64,000 nucleotides of DNA, from the NCBI GenBank assembly GCA_035236585.1, contig CP141128.1, positions 53,371,257 through 53,435,256 of the forward strand, written 5' to 3'. Below, piece after piece: positions 11,227 to 23,159 of the stretch (position 1 is its first letter; each line of letters starts with the position of its first letter). The position numbers and the translations under genes are program-made. The DNA comes from Warburgia ugandensis (Eukaryota; Streptophyta; Magnoliopsida; Canellales; Canellaceae). The notes under the pieces are model-generated. The model saw nothing but the letters and a program-made list of their open reading frames with translations, did no database searches and was not told the DNA's origin.

Positions 11227-12598
11227 ATATTGAAACATGTGGTCGATCATGGAAAAGAGGGCAATTAAAGCTAGTGGAATTGAAGAATGCATCACATGAG
11301 GTAGGTGGATATTTTAAGAAAGCATGTCTAATAATAAGATGCATGTTCTAAACATGGTCTTATTTCTGATTATGAATATTATGATATTGAAATGATATAA
11401 TTGATATTGGATATGCTTAGAATTGTAATGATAAAAAATAATGTTAAGTAAAAGAATTGCATGTTTATAATTCATGCTTATGACTTATGCATCTTCTATG
11501 TAAACTTGTGAAATGTCATGATGGTACATGGGTACCATGTCAGTATATGTGATGTATGAGTCTAAGTTTGTTAGGATGCATCCTTGGTGGATTATCACCA
11601 AATAAGTGAGGATGTTATTCTTGTTATGAACTATATGAATAAGCAAATCATATTTTATTATGATTACTTTACATTTGAGCAAGGAGGCTTGGGAGTTTTG
11701 TTTTATATAGGCGTATGCCTAGGGATGCTATGTTAGGAGGGTTACGAGGGTTTGGCCACCCACTCTCCAAAATGTGATATATGATGATACCATGCCCAAA
11801 GAGAGGCAAAAGGTCAGGAGAGGCAATTATGGGAAGGCCACCACTATGACGGTCTATCTCCCCATATAGACATGACATAGATGATTTTCCACATTTGTCA
11901 TTTGTGGAGTATGAAAGCAATTATCCAGGCACGCTGTATGGATCAGACTGCATGCATATTAGTCCTTATGTTTGATGCACTATGGTGCTTATATGATGGC
12001 ATTATGAGATGCCTTATATGATGTGGCATGATGATATGCCTTATATTGTTTTCCCAACATTGGCTTGAGGATTGTGGACCCCATATAGTGAGGAACATGA
12101 GGATTATATTGATATACCAACAGAGGCTGGATGATTATGAACCCCACATGATAAGGGGTATGATTCTAAAACCCAGTATAGTTTGGGAATGGACACTAGA
12201 TGACATTGATTATATTCATAATTTTGTATGTCTTTTAACAATTTTCATATATGTGTATTATTGATATATGAATATGATTGAGGGAATAGTTTCATATAAG
12301 TTTTCATGTGGGTTAATGAACGGGTAGATTTGTTATGCAGAGTATAGTTCATGGAATTGGGGTATTTTATTCAGATGATAAATAATAAGTAAAGATAGTT
12401 GATTTATCAATGAAATTATTGACAATTATGAAAACATGTAGATATTTGGTTTATAAATGGATTATTGAGATATGAAACATATTGTAAATTTGATTTAACA
12501 TAATTGCTATGGAAATGAATATTCTAATTACTTTGGAATAATTAATTTATATTTAAATCTAACATGCATTCTTAAACTCCCCTACCAAGCATAACTTG

Positions 12599-12637
12599 CT
12601 AAGATATTGTAAATGTTTTATATTTACAATATCTCAG
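12599..12637 (+). repeat. conserved hairpin near the 3' end of LTR A2
   Basis: Arms CTAAGATATTGTAAA and TTTACAATATCTCAG with one mismatch, about 375 bases before the LTR end. Confidence 0.8.
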
Positions 12638-13011
12638 ATATAGATAAATAGGAGAAGATGTACATAATAAGAGGAATCTAGCAACCATACTCCTGCGATC
12701 AAGTATACACTTTATTTAAAGCTTTTGTATTGTGTAGCTAGTGATTTGAATTATGATATTGGACATTTAATATAATGTTTATAGGGGATGTGTAAGTGAA
12801 CCACTAGATGGGTCCTATTTTTAAGAAATGCATGTCTATCTTCTACAAAAACTATATATATGTATAGTGTGAGCATGAACGTGACATCGGGGTCTTTTGA
12901 AAATTACATTTTGAAGTAAAATCTTCTGCTATTTTGAATTTTAAAAATTTAAAATGGCCACCTTTTGAAAATGAACGTAAAAAATTTTCATAGAAAACCC
13001 AGGGTGTCACA

Positions 13012-13016
13012 TTATG
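13012..13016 (+). repeat. target-site duplication of A2, right copy
   Basis: TTATG, identical to 8902-8906. Confidence 0.85.
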
Positions 13017-13652
13017 AATGAATAGGGACGTCGGTAGATTATAACATTCTTAATAGTTGATATCATTTCATGAGACTATTACCATTCTTTTTAAGTTATC
13101 GTACTTCTGTATGAAATATATGAGACTTTTGGATTTATTGAACAATATTCTACTCACATATTAATGAGAGATGTACACCTTCATGAGTAACTTCTTTTTG
13201 GGTGTCAAGTATATCTTGTGAGAATTAAAGTTAAAGCATACATTTGGATAGTGATTTAGGTTATATTTGACTTGGTGACTATAATTAGATATCAGCAATA
13301 GCACACACTCATCTTGCAAAGTTTAATGAAATAATGGGATATCTTTAGCATAAGGGTAGGATTTTGAACCTTTTTGTTCATCTTTATTAGCAAGCTAAAC
13401 ATAGGAATTAGGGTGAGTAGAATGAAAGAAAATTTTCTCAGTTGAATAAAGGACATTCAAATTTTTTTTGAGAATTTTGTGGCCATATTCACCTTAAACC
13501 ATCACGAGGCTTAACTTATCCACTAGGGGTAACCTAAGGGTTTAAGGGCATGTTGCATGTGCTAAATGCAATCCTATCTATGAAAGTGACACTTTATATC
13601 AGTTTTTGAAAAATAAATTTCACATGTTTTTCTTGGGATTAATAAAATTCTA
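13017..13652 (+). mobile_element. 3' untranslated region of the C element, right part
   Basis: Continuation of the sequence interrupted by A2. It is non-coding and AT-rich and ends at a polypurine tract and a family C LTR, which ties the internal region from about 5560 to family C. Confidence 0.6.
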
Positions 13653-13666
13653 GTTGGGGGGGAGGG
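13653..13666 (+). promoter_or_regulatory. polypurine tract before LTR C1
   Basis: TTGGGGGGGAGGG directly before the LTR start TGATAAG, so C1 is in 3' LTR position. Confidence 0.7.
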
Positions 13667-15204
13667 TGATAAGAATCTAATTTTATAAAAAAAAACAACC
13701 CAATTAGTTATCCATGTGTTATAACTTATAGGGGTAAATTAGGGTTTTTAGACCAAAATTCGTAATACATACATTTTTGACCTAATAACCAAAATTTTTG
13801 AAATTTTGTAGGTCCAAAAGCTTGTCCAAGGTAAGCATGTGATTAATTGTGTTTTTCTAGAATTTAATTATGATTGTTCTCACTTTTTGTAGCAAGTAAG
13901 ATGGTGGTCAAACAACAAAGATCGATCGAGATGAAATTGAAGATCGACATCAAAATATCTAATCAAAGCCTCAAAGTAATCACTTCAATATTAAACCAAA
14001 GGACAAGATCATCTTGTGGACTAGTAATGGATGTCATTAAACACTATTAAAATTATGGCTTTATAAGAAGGCAAAGATAAGGTGGTTTTACCACAACAGT
14101 CTTATATAAAATTTATATAAGACAGTTATTGATACCCATCTTATGTACTATAAACATATATGATGGGTTTCACACAACTATCTTATATAAAATTATATAA
14201 GACTATTCTAGAAAATCATCTTATATTATTGGCTTAATATAAGACGGTTCGTTAAAACTGTCCTATAGCATTGAAGGAATATAAGATGGTTATCTAGAGT
14301 AGTCTTATATTATTCTACTAATATAAGATAGTTTTCTAGAACGGTATTATATAAAATTAGATAAGATGGGTCTTAACAACCGTTTTATATTTTTGATATC
14401 TTATAAAGTTGAAATGAATCTCGGCTTCTTCGACGTAAACTCGAACATTGTGTTGGATGTACATGCACTTTGTCCCAAACTTGTATTTTCTCTGTTGATA
14501 TCATTTGAGTAGCATTCTTTCTTGTACTTTTTCATTATATATGTTTACTTTATTTGATGTTTATGGCTATAAAATTGCTTTTCTTTTTCTTCTTGCATTT
14601 TGCATATGTGAAACATATATTTTATGTATGTGCGTGATGCTGGTGAGTGGATGGAATCTAAATGTATATGAGGGAATAAATAAAAATGCATGTGTTTGTT
14701 ATAGTGGTATGAGATTTGTAGTACACTAGTATATATGACCAACTTAGTTGTTGATGAGGTGATTAATGATTACAAAAACAAATAACAAGGTTTATGGGTG
14801 TCCTGATAGTATGCACTATGTAAATGTTTAAGCACGAGTAGTAGTTGTAAAATTGTTATGTGTGAAAAAAATTTGGGCAGGGGAACGTTTCATGCCCAAA
14901 GAGAATATTAATATTGGACGGGTATGAGAACCGTCCTTTATTCATAACAATATAGGACGGGTTTACTAAACCCATCCTTTATTCATAACAATATAAGACT
15001 ATTATGGGCAACTGTCCTATATTTAAGTGAATATAGGATAGTTCTCATGCCTCTCCTTTATTGAAAATAATATAAGACTGGTCTATAGAACCGTCCTTTA
15101 ATCAAAAGAGTAAAGGATGGTTCTACAGACCCATCCTATATTCACTTGAATATAGGACGGTTCTAATGAACCGTCCTTTATTTATTTCTAAATATAAACT
15201 CTTG

Positions 15205-15633
15205 TCTCCCCATTTTGAATTTTACAAACCCCAAAAAACACTTTAGGAGAAGAAGAAGAAGAAGAGAAGGGGAGAAAGAGATAGAAGGAGAGAAAGAGGA
15301 AGAAGAGAGAAGAGAGAAGAGAGGAGGAGAGAAATCATGCCCCCCTCCCACCCCTCCCCCCATGATTATTTAAAATGGGGCCCCTTCCCCCCCTTTCCCG
15401 CCATTCAAAATTTTGAAATCAAACCCCCAAAACCCCTACTTGGAGAAGAAGAAATGTGCGGAGAAAGAGAGAGAAGAAAAGAGAGAAGGAGAAGAAGAAG
15501 AAGAGGGGAGAAATCACGCCCTTGCCCCCCATATGAGTTTTTAAAAAAACCCTCTCCCCCATCATTTTCCCCATTTGAATTTTTCAAACATAAACCCTCG
15601 AGGATAAGAAGAAGAAGAAGAAGAAAGAGGTAA
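15205..15633 (+). repeat. three GA/C-rich tandem units in CACTA-1, exon-like
   Basis: Three units of about 180 bp, starting near 15213, 15404 and 15574. Each has a (T)GAATTTT-like head, an aaaccCC stretch, GGAGAAGAAG runs and, in the first two, GGGGAGAAATCAYGCCC. The last ends AAGAGGTAAGTT, a good 5' splice site at 15630. Frames here on both strands are low-complexity and probably not proteins. Confidence 0.6.
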
Positions 15634-16419
15634 GTTTTTCTCATTGGATCTCTCTCATCTCTTGATTTTGTAGTTCTCTAATCCTTTTAAATGCTTGATT
15701 ATAATCCTTGTAAATGTGTTTTTAACCATGCATTTTCTATTGTATGTCATGCTAATTTTGGGCTTCTTTAATACTTCTAAATTCTTGATTATAATCATGC
15801 TAGATAGCCCCCATTGAGTTTAAGAAGACCCATGTCATAGATTTTGATGTTCCATTCAAAAGGGCACGCAGAATGTAGGTTGAGTATGCATTGTTACCAT
15901 GCTTTTTCTACTATATACGATGCTGATTTTGGGCTTCTATAATGCTTCTAAATGCTGGATTATGATCATTTTAGATAGCCTCAATTGAGTTTATTAAGAC
16001 CTATGTCTTAGATTTTGATGTTTCATTCAAAAGCCATGAAAAATGTAGCTTGAATATGCATTTTTACCATGCATTTTATGCTATATATGAATCTAATTTT
16101 GGCCTTCTGTAATGCTTCTAAATGCTGGATTATAATCATTTTAGATAGCCTCAACTGAGTTTATTAAGACCCATGTCTTAGATTTTGATGTTTTATTCAA
16201 AAGCCATACAAAATGTAGCTTGGATTATGATCATTCTAATTACGAGTATGGGTATTATGTTCTGAGATATATGAAAACTCTCATTCAAAAAGGATTTACC
16301 ATCTTCCAATTGAGAAAGTTACATATAATTGATTGACCATCATTCTTACAGTTTTTTACATGTCTTAAATTACCCCAACAATAATGTTTGCCATTGATGT
16401 AATATTTGTTTTCTTGTAG
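15630..16419 (+). other. possible intron in the CACTA-1 leader
   Basis: Donor AG/GTAAGT at 15630 and acceptor TTTTCTTGTAG/GT at 16419, with a T-rich interior. Inferred from splice consensus only. Confidence 0.35.
15720..16235 (+). repeat. tandem repeat, about 175 bp, three copies
   Basis: Each unit carries AATGCTTCTAAATGCTGGAT or a near form, then atcattttagatagcctcaattgag, TTAGATTTTGATGTTTCATT and an aaatgtagcttg tail. Copies two and three are closest to each other. Confidence 0.8.
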
Positions 16420-18748
16420 GTTGACTTGGAGAGCAAGAGTTACTCCCAATTAGACATAGATGGTAACAGAATGGAATGGACTATATATATATATATATAT
16501 TTGTACTTTTAATTTGTAGACATCTGATGTTATTGAACATGTATCAATTTTATGACAAATATATAATTTACATTGCACTAATTGGATGTATATGTTCCTT
16601 TTACCTTAAGTCTATGTATGTTTTCTTTATTTCACTAAGAAGTATGAACAAGTTCTATGTGGAATGAAGAAATGTTGGAAGTGTATGAATGTATGAACAA
16701 ATGAAGTGTTAAACTCTAGAAACTACAAGAACAATGTATGAACAAAAACCAATAAAAATGAGAACACAACTTGTGCAGAAATTATAAGCAATATAGGACA
16801 ATTATTGAAAAACCATCCTATATTTCTCAAAAAAATTTAAGATAGCTATTGAAAAACCATCATACACATCAGTATGTAGGATGGTTTTTGAATAACCATC
16901 CCATATAGATTTGTTATAATTTTTAATATAAGACAGTTCATACAACCATCTTATATTACATTTCATTTCATTTTATAAGACGGCCGGGTATAAGACGGTT
17001 GGGTAACCATCTTTTACATCTATTTTTAACCATCTTATAAGCCCATCACTGTAGTAAAGGAGTTAAAGATTGCCAAAATGGTCCCATGAAGTAAGTCATG
17101 CATTCCCACCACCTTTGCATGGAGGCCACTTAAGCCACCTTAGCCATATAAGCCATGAAAGAAGGTGGCAAGATAAGGAATTCAAGAAAAACCATACAAG
17201 ACACTCAAGCCAAGAAACCTTTAAAAGCTAGCCATGAAGCTTAGCCAATGGAGCCTTCAAAGTGATCCATCTAAGCCATCAAGCTAAGTTAAATGGAAGG
17301 CTAGGATTGGAGGAAATTCAAGAGAGTTATCCATGAGATATTTTGAAGATAATTGAGGAAAATCTATGAGAATAGGATGTCATGTGCGCCATTGGGATAA
17401 GAGTATTCAATTTTTAGTGTTTTTCTCAGTTTTTTCAACTTTTTCCAAAACTTTGTCTCAATCCACCAATTAGGAAACTTCCCAACCAAATCTCCTTGCC
17501 TAACACCCTCGACCTCTTTCCCAAGAAATCCCCACCAACTTTCCTATTTCATAGAGGTTTCAAAAACTTTGGAAGGGGGGAGATGCCCCTTCCTAAAATG
17601 GTGGCATCTCCCACCTAGACTCCTCCTTAAGAAAACCACCTCCTTCCACTCACTTTCGTATTTGATATCCTAACTTTTCCCCCATCCTAGCCATTCAATT
17701 CGACACTCTTAATCCCCACCATACCTTGGCAACAAGGAAACTTAGAAAAATTAGGAGAACAAGCTTAAAAACCCAATACCATCCCAGCAAAAAGGGGAAC
17801 TTCCAGTTAGGAAAAAGATGCCTCCTCCATTAGGGAGGAGAAGTTAGTTGGAATTTTCATTTCATGTTTATGTCTAGTAATCAATTATCTTTGTTATTGT
17901 ATGTTTGATTGCATTAGAAGTGATTAATTCCACGTTTCACATGTTCTATTCATTGAATGTTTCAATTACCTTATTGCTGGAATTTCTTTACATGAATGGT
18001 GTATGTTAATTTCTAGGACCATACAATCATGTTCACTTAATTTTTCAAGTTCCCAACTAGGTTGTTAGATAGCTTAGTTAATGTTAGAAATTGATTATAT
18101 GCTTGGGTTTCTAAAGTAGTTGATTAAATCCAATCCTATCCAATGAATCATGCATACCATTCGATTGTTACATGCCTGATTCTTTGGTAGTTTATCTTTC
18201 ATTGTTTGTTAGTGGTAATTTTTTCCTTTATTTCACTTGTTTAGTTGTAGTTAGATTCCATTAGTTTGTATCTTAGTTAGTTTGAAAAGTAATTAATGTT
18301 TTCACACTTGCTAATGTAGTTGATTTGGTTTCTTGGTTTTCTTAGCTTTGCATGAGTAGAAAAGTAATTTATTAAATCATGTTTTCCTTAGATTGTTAAT
18401 CTCATGTTAGGAAAGTTGATAAATCACATTTTGGGAAAGTTTTTAGTTAGGAAAGTCATAAAATTAAATTTTTTTAATTGAGGAATGTTTTAATTTTAGA
18501 AAGTGCATGTTTTAGAAAAATTTTAAATTTAGCATGCTTCTTGTTTTTTCTTAGTTTCTAATTTCATGTTTAATTTCCATTCTTAGTTTAGGATAAAAAT
18601 CACTTGAATTTTTCCTAAGTTAGATAGTCTAAAGTAGGGACCACTAGCAACACATTAGTTAAACTCATCACCGAATCAACTTCACTAGCATACTATATTG
18701 CAAATGATTTGTGTGCTTGTGTGTTTTATCAAAGCAACAACAAGATTT

Positions 18749-18766
18749 TGGCATCGTTGCCAAAGA
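18749..18766 (+). promoter_or_regulatory. primer-binding site after LTR C1
   Basis: TGGCATCGTTGCCAAAGA, seven bases after the LTR end, is a decayed form of TGGCGCCGTTGCCGGGGA, the Asp-tRNA-type primer site of Athila-like elements. Confidence 0.65.
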
Positions 18767-18957
18767 GTTGCAACAATTTGTGTAGTGTTTCATACTTTAA
18801 TTTATTTTCCTCTAGTCTAGGTTTGGGGTGCATTAGATTCGGGTTTTTACATAATTTTGGCAGACTTTTAGGGTGCAGAAACCCTAATCTAATGCACCCT
18901 AAACCTAAACTAGAAGAAAATAACCAAAAGTATGGAACACTACACAAATTGTTGCAA

Positions 18958-18975
18958 CTCCTCGACACGGCACTA
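18958..18975 (-). promoter_or_regulatory. primer-binding site of LTR C2 (- strand)
   Basis: On the - strand TAGTGCCGTGTCGAGGAG follows the LTR end by a few bases, another decayed Asp-type primer site. Confidence 0.6.
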
Positions 18976-18981
18976 AAAACT

Positions 18982-20840
18982 TGTTGTTGTTGTAAATAAA
19001 ACTCACAAGTGCATGAAACATTTGCAATCAAGTATGCTAGTGAGGTCAATCCCATGAGGAGTTGAACTAATGTGATGCTAGTGGTCCGTACTTTAATTAT
19101 CCAAATCTGAAATTTAAATGCTGTTATAATGATGTTCACTTAACCTTCATCACTCCTTAATTATAAGCCAATTTCTTCTTCAATTGTTCCAACAATCACT
19201 CATGAATTAACATGCTTGAAATCAAGGGAAAATCCTATGGAAAACTAAGGTAACAACCAATGAAACTTAAGCAAATAAAGCTAAAAATCAAGAGGGCTAA
19301 AAGAGAACAAAGATTCAATGATAGATAAGGGGAAAAATAGATTCAAGATGACTTCCCTTGGCTGTCACTTCAAGGGAAAACCAACCTTGAATCATAGTTT
19401 TAAAATCAAGGAAAGATAAAGAAAAACAAGGCAAACTAGCATTAAAAGAAGTAAATTCAAGCAAAGAGAACAAAGAAGCAAACCAACCTTCAAAGATGAA
19501 TAAAAAACCCCAAAAAATCCTAGGTTGAACACTTGAGAAAGAAGCATATACCTTTGGAGGAAGTGGCAGCACCCAAAGAGTTCATAAAGCAATAAGCAAA
19601 AGAGACAAAGGATGCCCATAGGAAGTGGGCGTCCTCCTCCCTAATGGAGGAGGCAACTTTTTCCTAAGTGGAAGTGGTTCCTTTTGCTTGGATGTTGCTG
19701 AGTTTTTAAGCTTGTTCTCCTAATTTTTCTAGTTTTCCCTAATGCTAAGGTATTGTGGGGATTAAAAAATGTCAAATTGAATGGCTAGGATGGGAGAAAA
19801 TTTAGGATATCAAATAGGAAAGTGAGTGGAAGGAGGTGGCTATCTTCAGGAAGGGAGTAGGTGGGAAACATTACCTTTTTAGGAAGGGGCATCTCCCCCC
19901 TTCTAAAGTCATTGAAACCTCTATGAAATAGGAATGTGGGTGGGAATTGGTTGGAAAAGACGGGGCAGGCGTTAGACGGAGAGATTTAGTTGGTTGGAAA
20001 GTTCTTAAGAGGTGGAATGAGATAGAGTTTTGGAAATTCGTAGTGTCTCTTAAGGTGAGGTGGAAATTAAGGAAAAAGTGAGAAAAACAATAAAAATTGA
20101 ATGCTCTTATCCCATTGGTCCACATGCCTTCTTATTCTAATATATTTCCCTTAATTATCTTCAAAATATCTCATGGATAACTCCCTTGAATCTCCTCTAA
20201 TCATGGCCTTCCATTTAAGTTAGTTTGATGGCTTAGATGGCTAACTTTGAAGGCTCCATTGGCTAAGCTTCATGGCTAGCTTTCGAAGCTTTCTTACTTG
20301 ACTTATTAGCTTCATCCTTTGGCTTGCGTGGCTTGTATGGTTTGGCTTGAATTCCTTAGCTCGTCACCTTCTTTCATGGCTCGCATGGCTAAGGTTGCTT
20401 AAGTGACTTCCATGCAAAGGTGGTGGGAATGTGTGGCTTGCTTCATGGGCCCACTTTTTCCATCTCTAGTAATCACATCCATTACTGGTCCACAAGATTA
20501 TCTTGGCCTTTGGTTTATGTTGAAGTGATGATTTTGAGGCTTTGACTCAATCTTTTGATCTTAAGCTTCAATTTCATCTAGATCGATCTCAACCACTGGA
20601 TCACCATCTTACTTGCTAAAAAAAGTAAAAAAACCATAATTAAATCCTAGAAAAACATGATTAATCACATACTTTCCTTGGATTAGCTTCTGGACCTACA
20701 AAATATCAAATTTTTAGGTCATTAGCTCAAAAATGCATGTGGTACATATTTTGGTCTAAAAATCCTAATTTACCCCTATAAGTTATAACACATGGATAAC
20801 TAATTGGGTGGTTTTTATGCAAAATTAGATGCTTATGACA
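18982..20840 (-). mobile_element. C2: family C LTR, - strand
   Basis: On the - strand it runs TGTCATAAGCATC to ACAACAACAACA, 1859 bp, nearly the length of C5 without its insertion. It is the right arm of the palindrome with C1. Its 5' side joins a gag remnant directly, without a 3' untranslated region or polypurine tract, so the internal region was deleted up to the LTR. Confidence 0.8.
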
Positions 20841-21330
20841 TTAGTTTTATAAATGGGGAAGAATTTGTTCAAAAACTTCCTAGACAACTGGTCCTAAGTA
20901 TTTATAGAACCAACTTCTAAAGAATTTAGCCATGACTTGGCTTTATCCTTCAGTGAGAATGGGAACAACCTAAGTCTAATTGTGTCATCTGAAATATTTT
21001 GGAACTTAAAGTTAGTGGAAATGTCAAGGAATTCCTTGATATGTAAGTATGGACGATCTCTTTCTTGACTATAAAATGTGAGGCGTAACTCAATGACTCT
21101 AGGTTTAAGTTCAAAGTGGTCTACATTTGTGGGAGGCAATGCAATGCATTTAGGGGTATTAAGATAAGAGTGGTGCATAAAAATCTCTAATTACTTTACA
21201 CTCAACTTCTACTTGTGGTTTAGACAAGGGATTAGAAACATCGTTTCTCACCCCTTACTTATGGGTATGGTCAATCTCTAGGTCTAATGGTAGTAGCTCA
21301 ACTTTTTGAGATCGACACCCCTGCATGCAC
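20841..21330 (-). pseudogene. gag remnant of an Athila-like Ty3/gypsy element
   Basis: The best part is a 94-codon frame (21178-20894) with CIALPPTNVDHFELKP, YLHIKEFLDISTNF, then DDTIRLRLFPFSLKDKAKSW and LNSLEVGSINT. This is the core of the plant retrotransposon gag domain (capsid-like; family pattern LKPGVI..L..F.G...ENPYLHI..F....TF, then IRL.LFPFSL.DKAK.WLNSL). After a stop it continues DQLSRKFLNKFFPIY until the LTR cuts it at 20841. Upstream residues to about 21330 (PLSKPQVEVE) are also gag-like but broken. Nucleocapsid and pol are absent. It packaged RNA in virus-like particles originally; it is dead now. Confidence 0.8.
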
Positions 21331-22158
21331 TAAAATAAACCTAGCTAATTGATGTAACCTAATTCTATATGATGTGCAAATCTTCGTTAATGTGTAGGGT
21401 GGTAGCTTTTTAGACATGACTCTAGACAGCTCCTTTTGTCTAGGTCCAATTATTTCTTATCATTTAGGCTCTACTCTAACATGGTTAATGCAATTCTCAT
21501 GTCAGGAGGCATTTAGATCCCAACCATTTTTAATGAAAGGCATGGGAAAATCACTTAGATTTTGGATACCAACTATAACTAGGATGCTTAGAAGCTACTA
21601 GAATGACAATAGATCTCATCCTTCTAAAAGGTTCCTGTGAGCTTAATACCCTCTCTTACTACTTGATTTTTAAGTAATAGTTCATGGGTTGGGATTGCAA
21701 ACATACAAGGAATTTGATTGATTTACCTTGGTGAGCTAAGGATCAAGTAATGAAATCCAACCCTTATCTTATGACAGGTCCTATGGGACCCTCACTAGCA
21801 TTATGATCCATTCCAACATAAAGCTTAAACATGTAATGCAATACAAGAAAGAAAACTAATTCCTACCTATATGCTATCTAATAAATGCAAATTAGAATGA
21901 CCCTCACTACAAATTTCACTCAAAACCCTAATCTAAGAAAGTAATAAAACCTTAATCTAATGTGATGAAGCTTTGGCCAACAGGATCGCTGCCGCTCCTT
22001 CGCCAATTTCCCCTTGCAGAAAAACAAACAAAAGATGGTCAATTTATGAGGAATTATCAATAAATGTAAAAATTGATGAAAAACCCTAATATAATAATTC
22101 CTAGACCTAGACTAGAGGTAAATAATCCAAATTAAGATCCACTATAAATCCATTGTGA
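21331..22158 (-). mobile_element. leader of the - strand C element
   Basis: Lies between primer site and gag. The stretch 21770-21815 matches 5580-5640 in reverse. Non-coding, apart from short chance frames. Confidence 0.6.
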
Positions 22159-22177
22159 TTCCCTTGCATCGACACTA
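22159..22177 (-). promoter_or_regulatory. primer-binding site of the - strand C element
   Basis: On the - strand TTTAGTGTCGATGCAAGGG follows the LTR end TACAACA. Position and form match the sites at 18749 and 18958. Confidence 0.6.
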
Positions 22178-23159
22178 AAAAATTGTTGTATGTTTTAATT
22201 AGCTCTTAAGCACATGAATCAATTGTAGCAGATGCATGCAAGTGAGGTCGATCTTACAAGAAATTTAACGGTTTGTGTGTTAGGTGGACCTTTATTTAAA
22301 CTATTTAACCAAGCCAAAGAAAGTTGATTTTTATCCTAAAATACGTAGAGAATTGATATGGAAAAATGACATAAATTTGAAACATGGAATGTGGAAATGT
22401 TCTAAAAGAAAACAAGATAAAATTAGAAACTTTGCTAAAATACACTTTCTAAAAATAATACTTTCCTAAAATAAAATTAGAACTTTGAAATTAGAAACTA
22501 TCTAAATGAATGCAAATGACTAGCTAATGCAATAATCATAACAAGTAATAAAATTGACTCAATAATCATGCACATGATCCAAAGGGTTGTGCGCATGAAT
22601 TATAGAGTGAATAAAATGCAAGATGCCTATATTGAAAGTTAAAGATGGGAGAAAAGTGGAATGTGTTCCACTCCTTCCTAAGATGCCCTTTGCGTTAAAA
22701 CTCATAGAGACATTTATAGTTGGTTCCTCCTTCTATCTTGATGAGATCTAATCTAGGAGTGGGGCAAGAAAAGCAAGTAGGAGAGAAGAGTGGAAGGGAG
22801 ATTAGGTGGAGAAGCCTACCTTTTAGGGTGGGGCATCTTCCACATTCTTTCTTTAGTATTTCATGGTGGAAGCACTGGGGAACTCATGGTGAGATTTCCT
22901 TTTGGTCTCCATAGGATGATATCCTAAGGTTGAGATCTAAAGGATGATATGGGATTTTGAAAAAGATAGAGATGGTGTTTAAAAGATAGAATTAGAAGGT
23001 GGTGGAGTGAGTGAGATGAGGAGGGAATGGAGGCTACTATTTTGTAGGATTTATGTGTGGAGATCCTTCCTTTAGGATTTTTCACATGGAAGAAAAAAAG
23101 GTAAAGAAGAGGGGGGGAAATTGGCAAAGATGAATGAATGGAAAGGAATGAGAAGGAAG

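Larger units (their letters stand above)
8907..13011 (+). mobile_element. A2: solo LTR, family A, with captured gene segments
   Basis: Starts TGTAACAACTCC, ends GGGTGTCACA and is flanked by TTATG on both sides, so it is an insertion into the C element reduced to one LTR. It is 4105 bp and the most diverged copy. The part from about 11295 (gaggtaggtggatat) to the end is collinear with A1, A3 and A4: the block gagggtttggccaccc at about 11745 and the hairpin at 12599-12637. The middle instead holds protein-like sequence (about 9890-11226) absent from the other copies, replacing about 3.4 kb of A1. Confidence 0.85.
14042..17056. mobile_element. CACTA-1: non-autonomous CACTA (En/Spm) element
   Basis: Left end CACTATTAAAATTATGGCTT and right end AAGCCCATCACTGTAGTA are imperfect inverted repeats (expected ends CACTA and TAGTG, last base mutated). 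The flanking triplets AAA and AAG are a near 3-bp duplication. Subterminal arrays of the word ATAAGACGGTT or ATAGGACGGTT in both orientations (14085-14395, 14910-15180, 16790-17035) are typical of CACTA elements. The interior has GA-rich tandem units, a possible intron and a 175-bp tandem repeat, but no transposase. It is inserted in LTR C1; the undamaged equivalent is at about 20440-20490 (reverse). Confidence 0.8.
13667..18742 (+). mobile_element. C1: family C LTR split by CACTA-1
   Basis: Starts TGATAAGAATCTAATTT and ends AAGCAACAACA. Without CACTA-1 it is about 2.06 kb. It is about 85-90% identical by eye to the reverse complement of C2, especially around aacccaattagttatccatgtg and gtggactagtaatggatgt. 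A polypurine tract precedes it and a primer-binding site follows it, an order that should not occur for one element. Within it, 17574-17612 forms a GGGGAGATGCC...GGCATCTCCC hairpin seen in modified form in other C LTRs. Confidence 0.8.
18727..18992. repeat. centre of a head-to-head palindrome of two C elements
   Basis: The left arm (LTR end, primer site, gttgcaacaatttgtgtagtg, tagtctaggtttggggtgca) is repeated in reverse on the right (tgcaccctaaacctaaacta, cactacacaaattgttgcaac, primer site, LTR end). The unpaired centre is only about 20-30 bases around 18860-18880. The 96-codon + frame and the 136-codon - frame here are mirror translations of the palindrome, not two genes. Confidence 0.85.

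Noticed and set aside
15337..15644. Frames on both strands in CACTA-1
   Set aside because: Low-complexity Arg/Glu or Leu/Ser runs from GA-rich tandem units.
18709..19139. Two back-to-back homologous small proteins
   Set aside because: Explained by the inverted repeat of primer site and leader.
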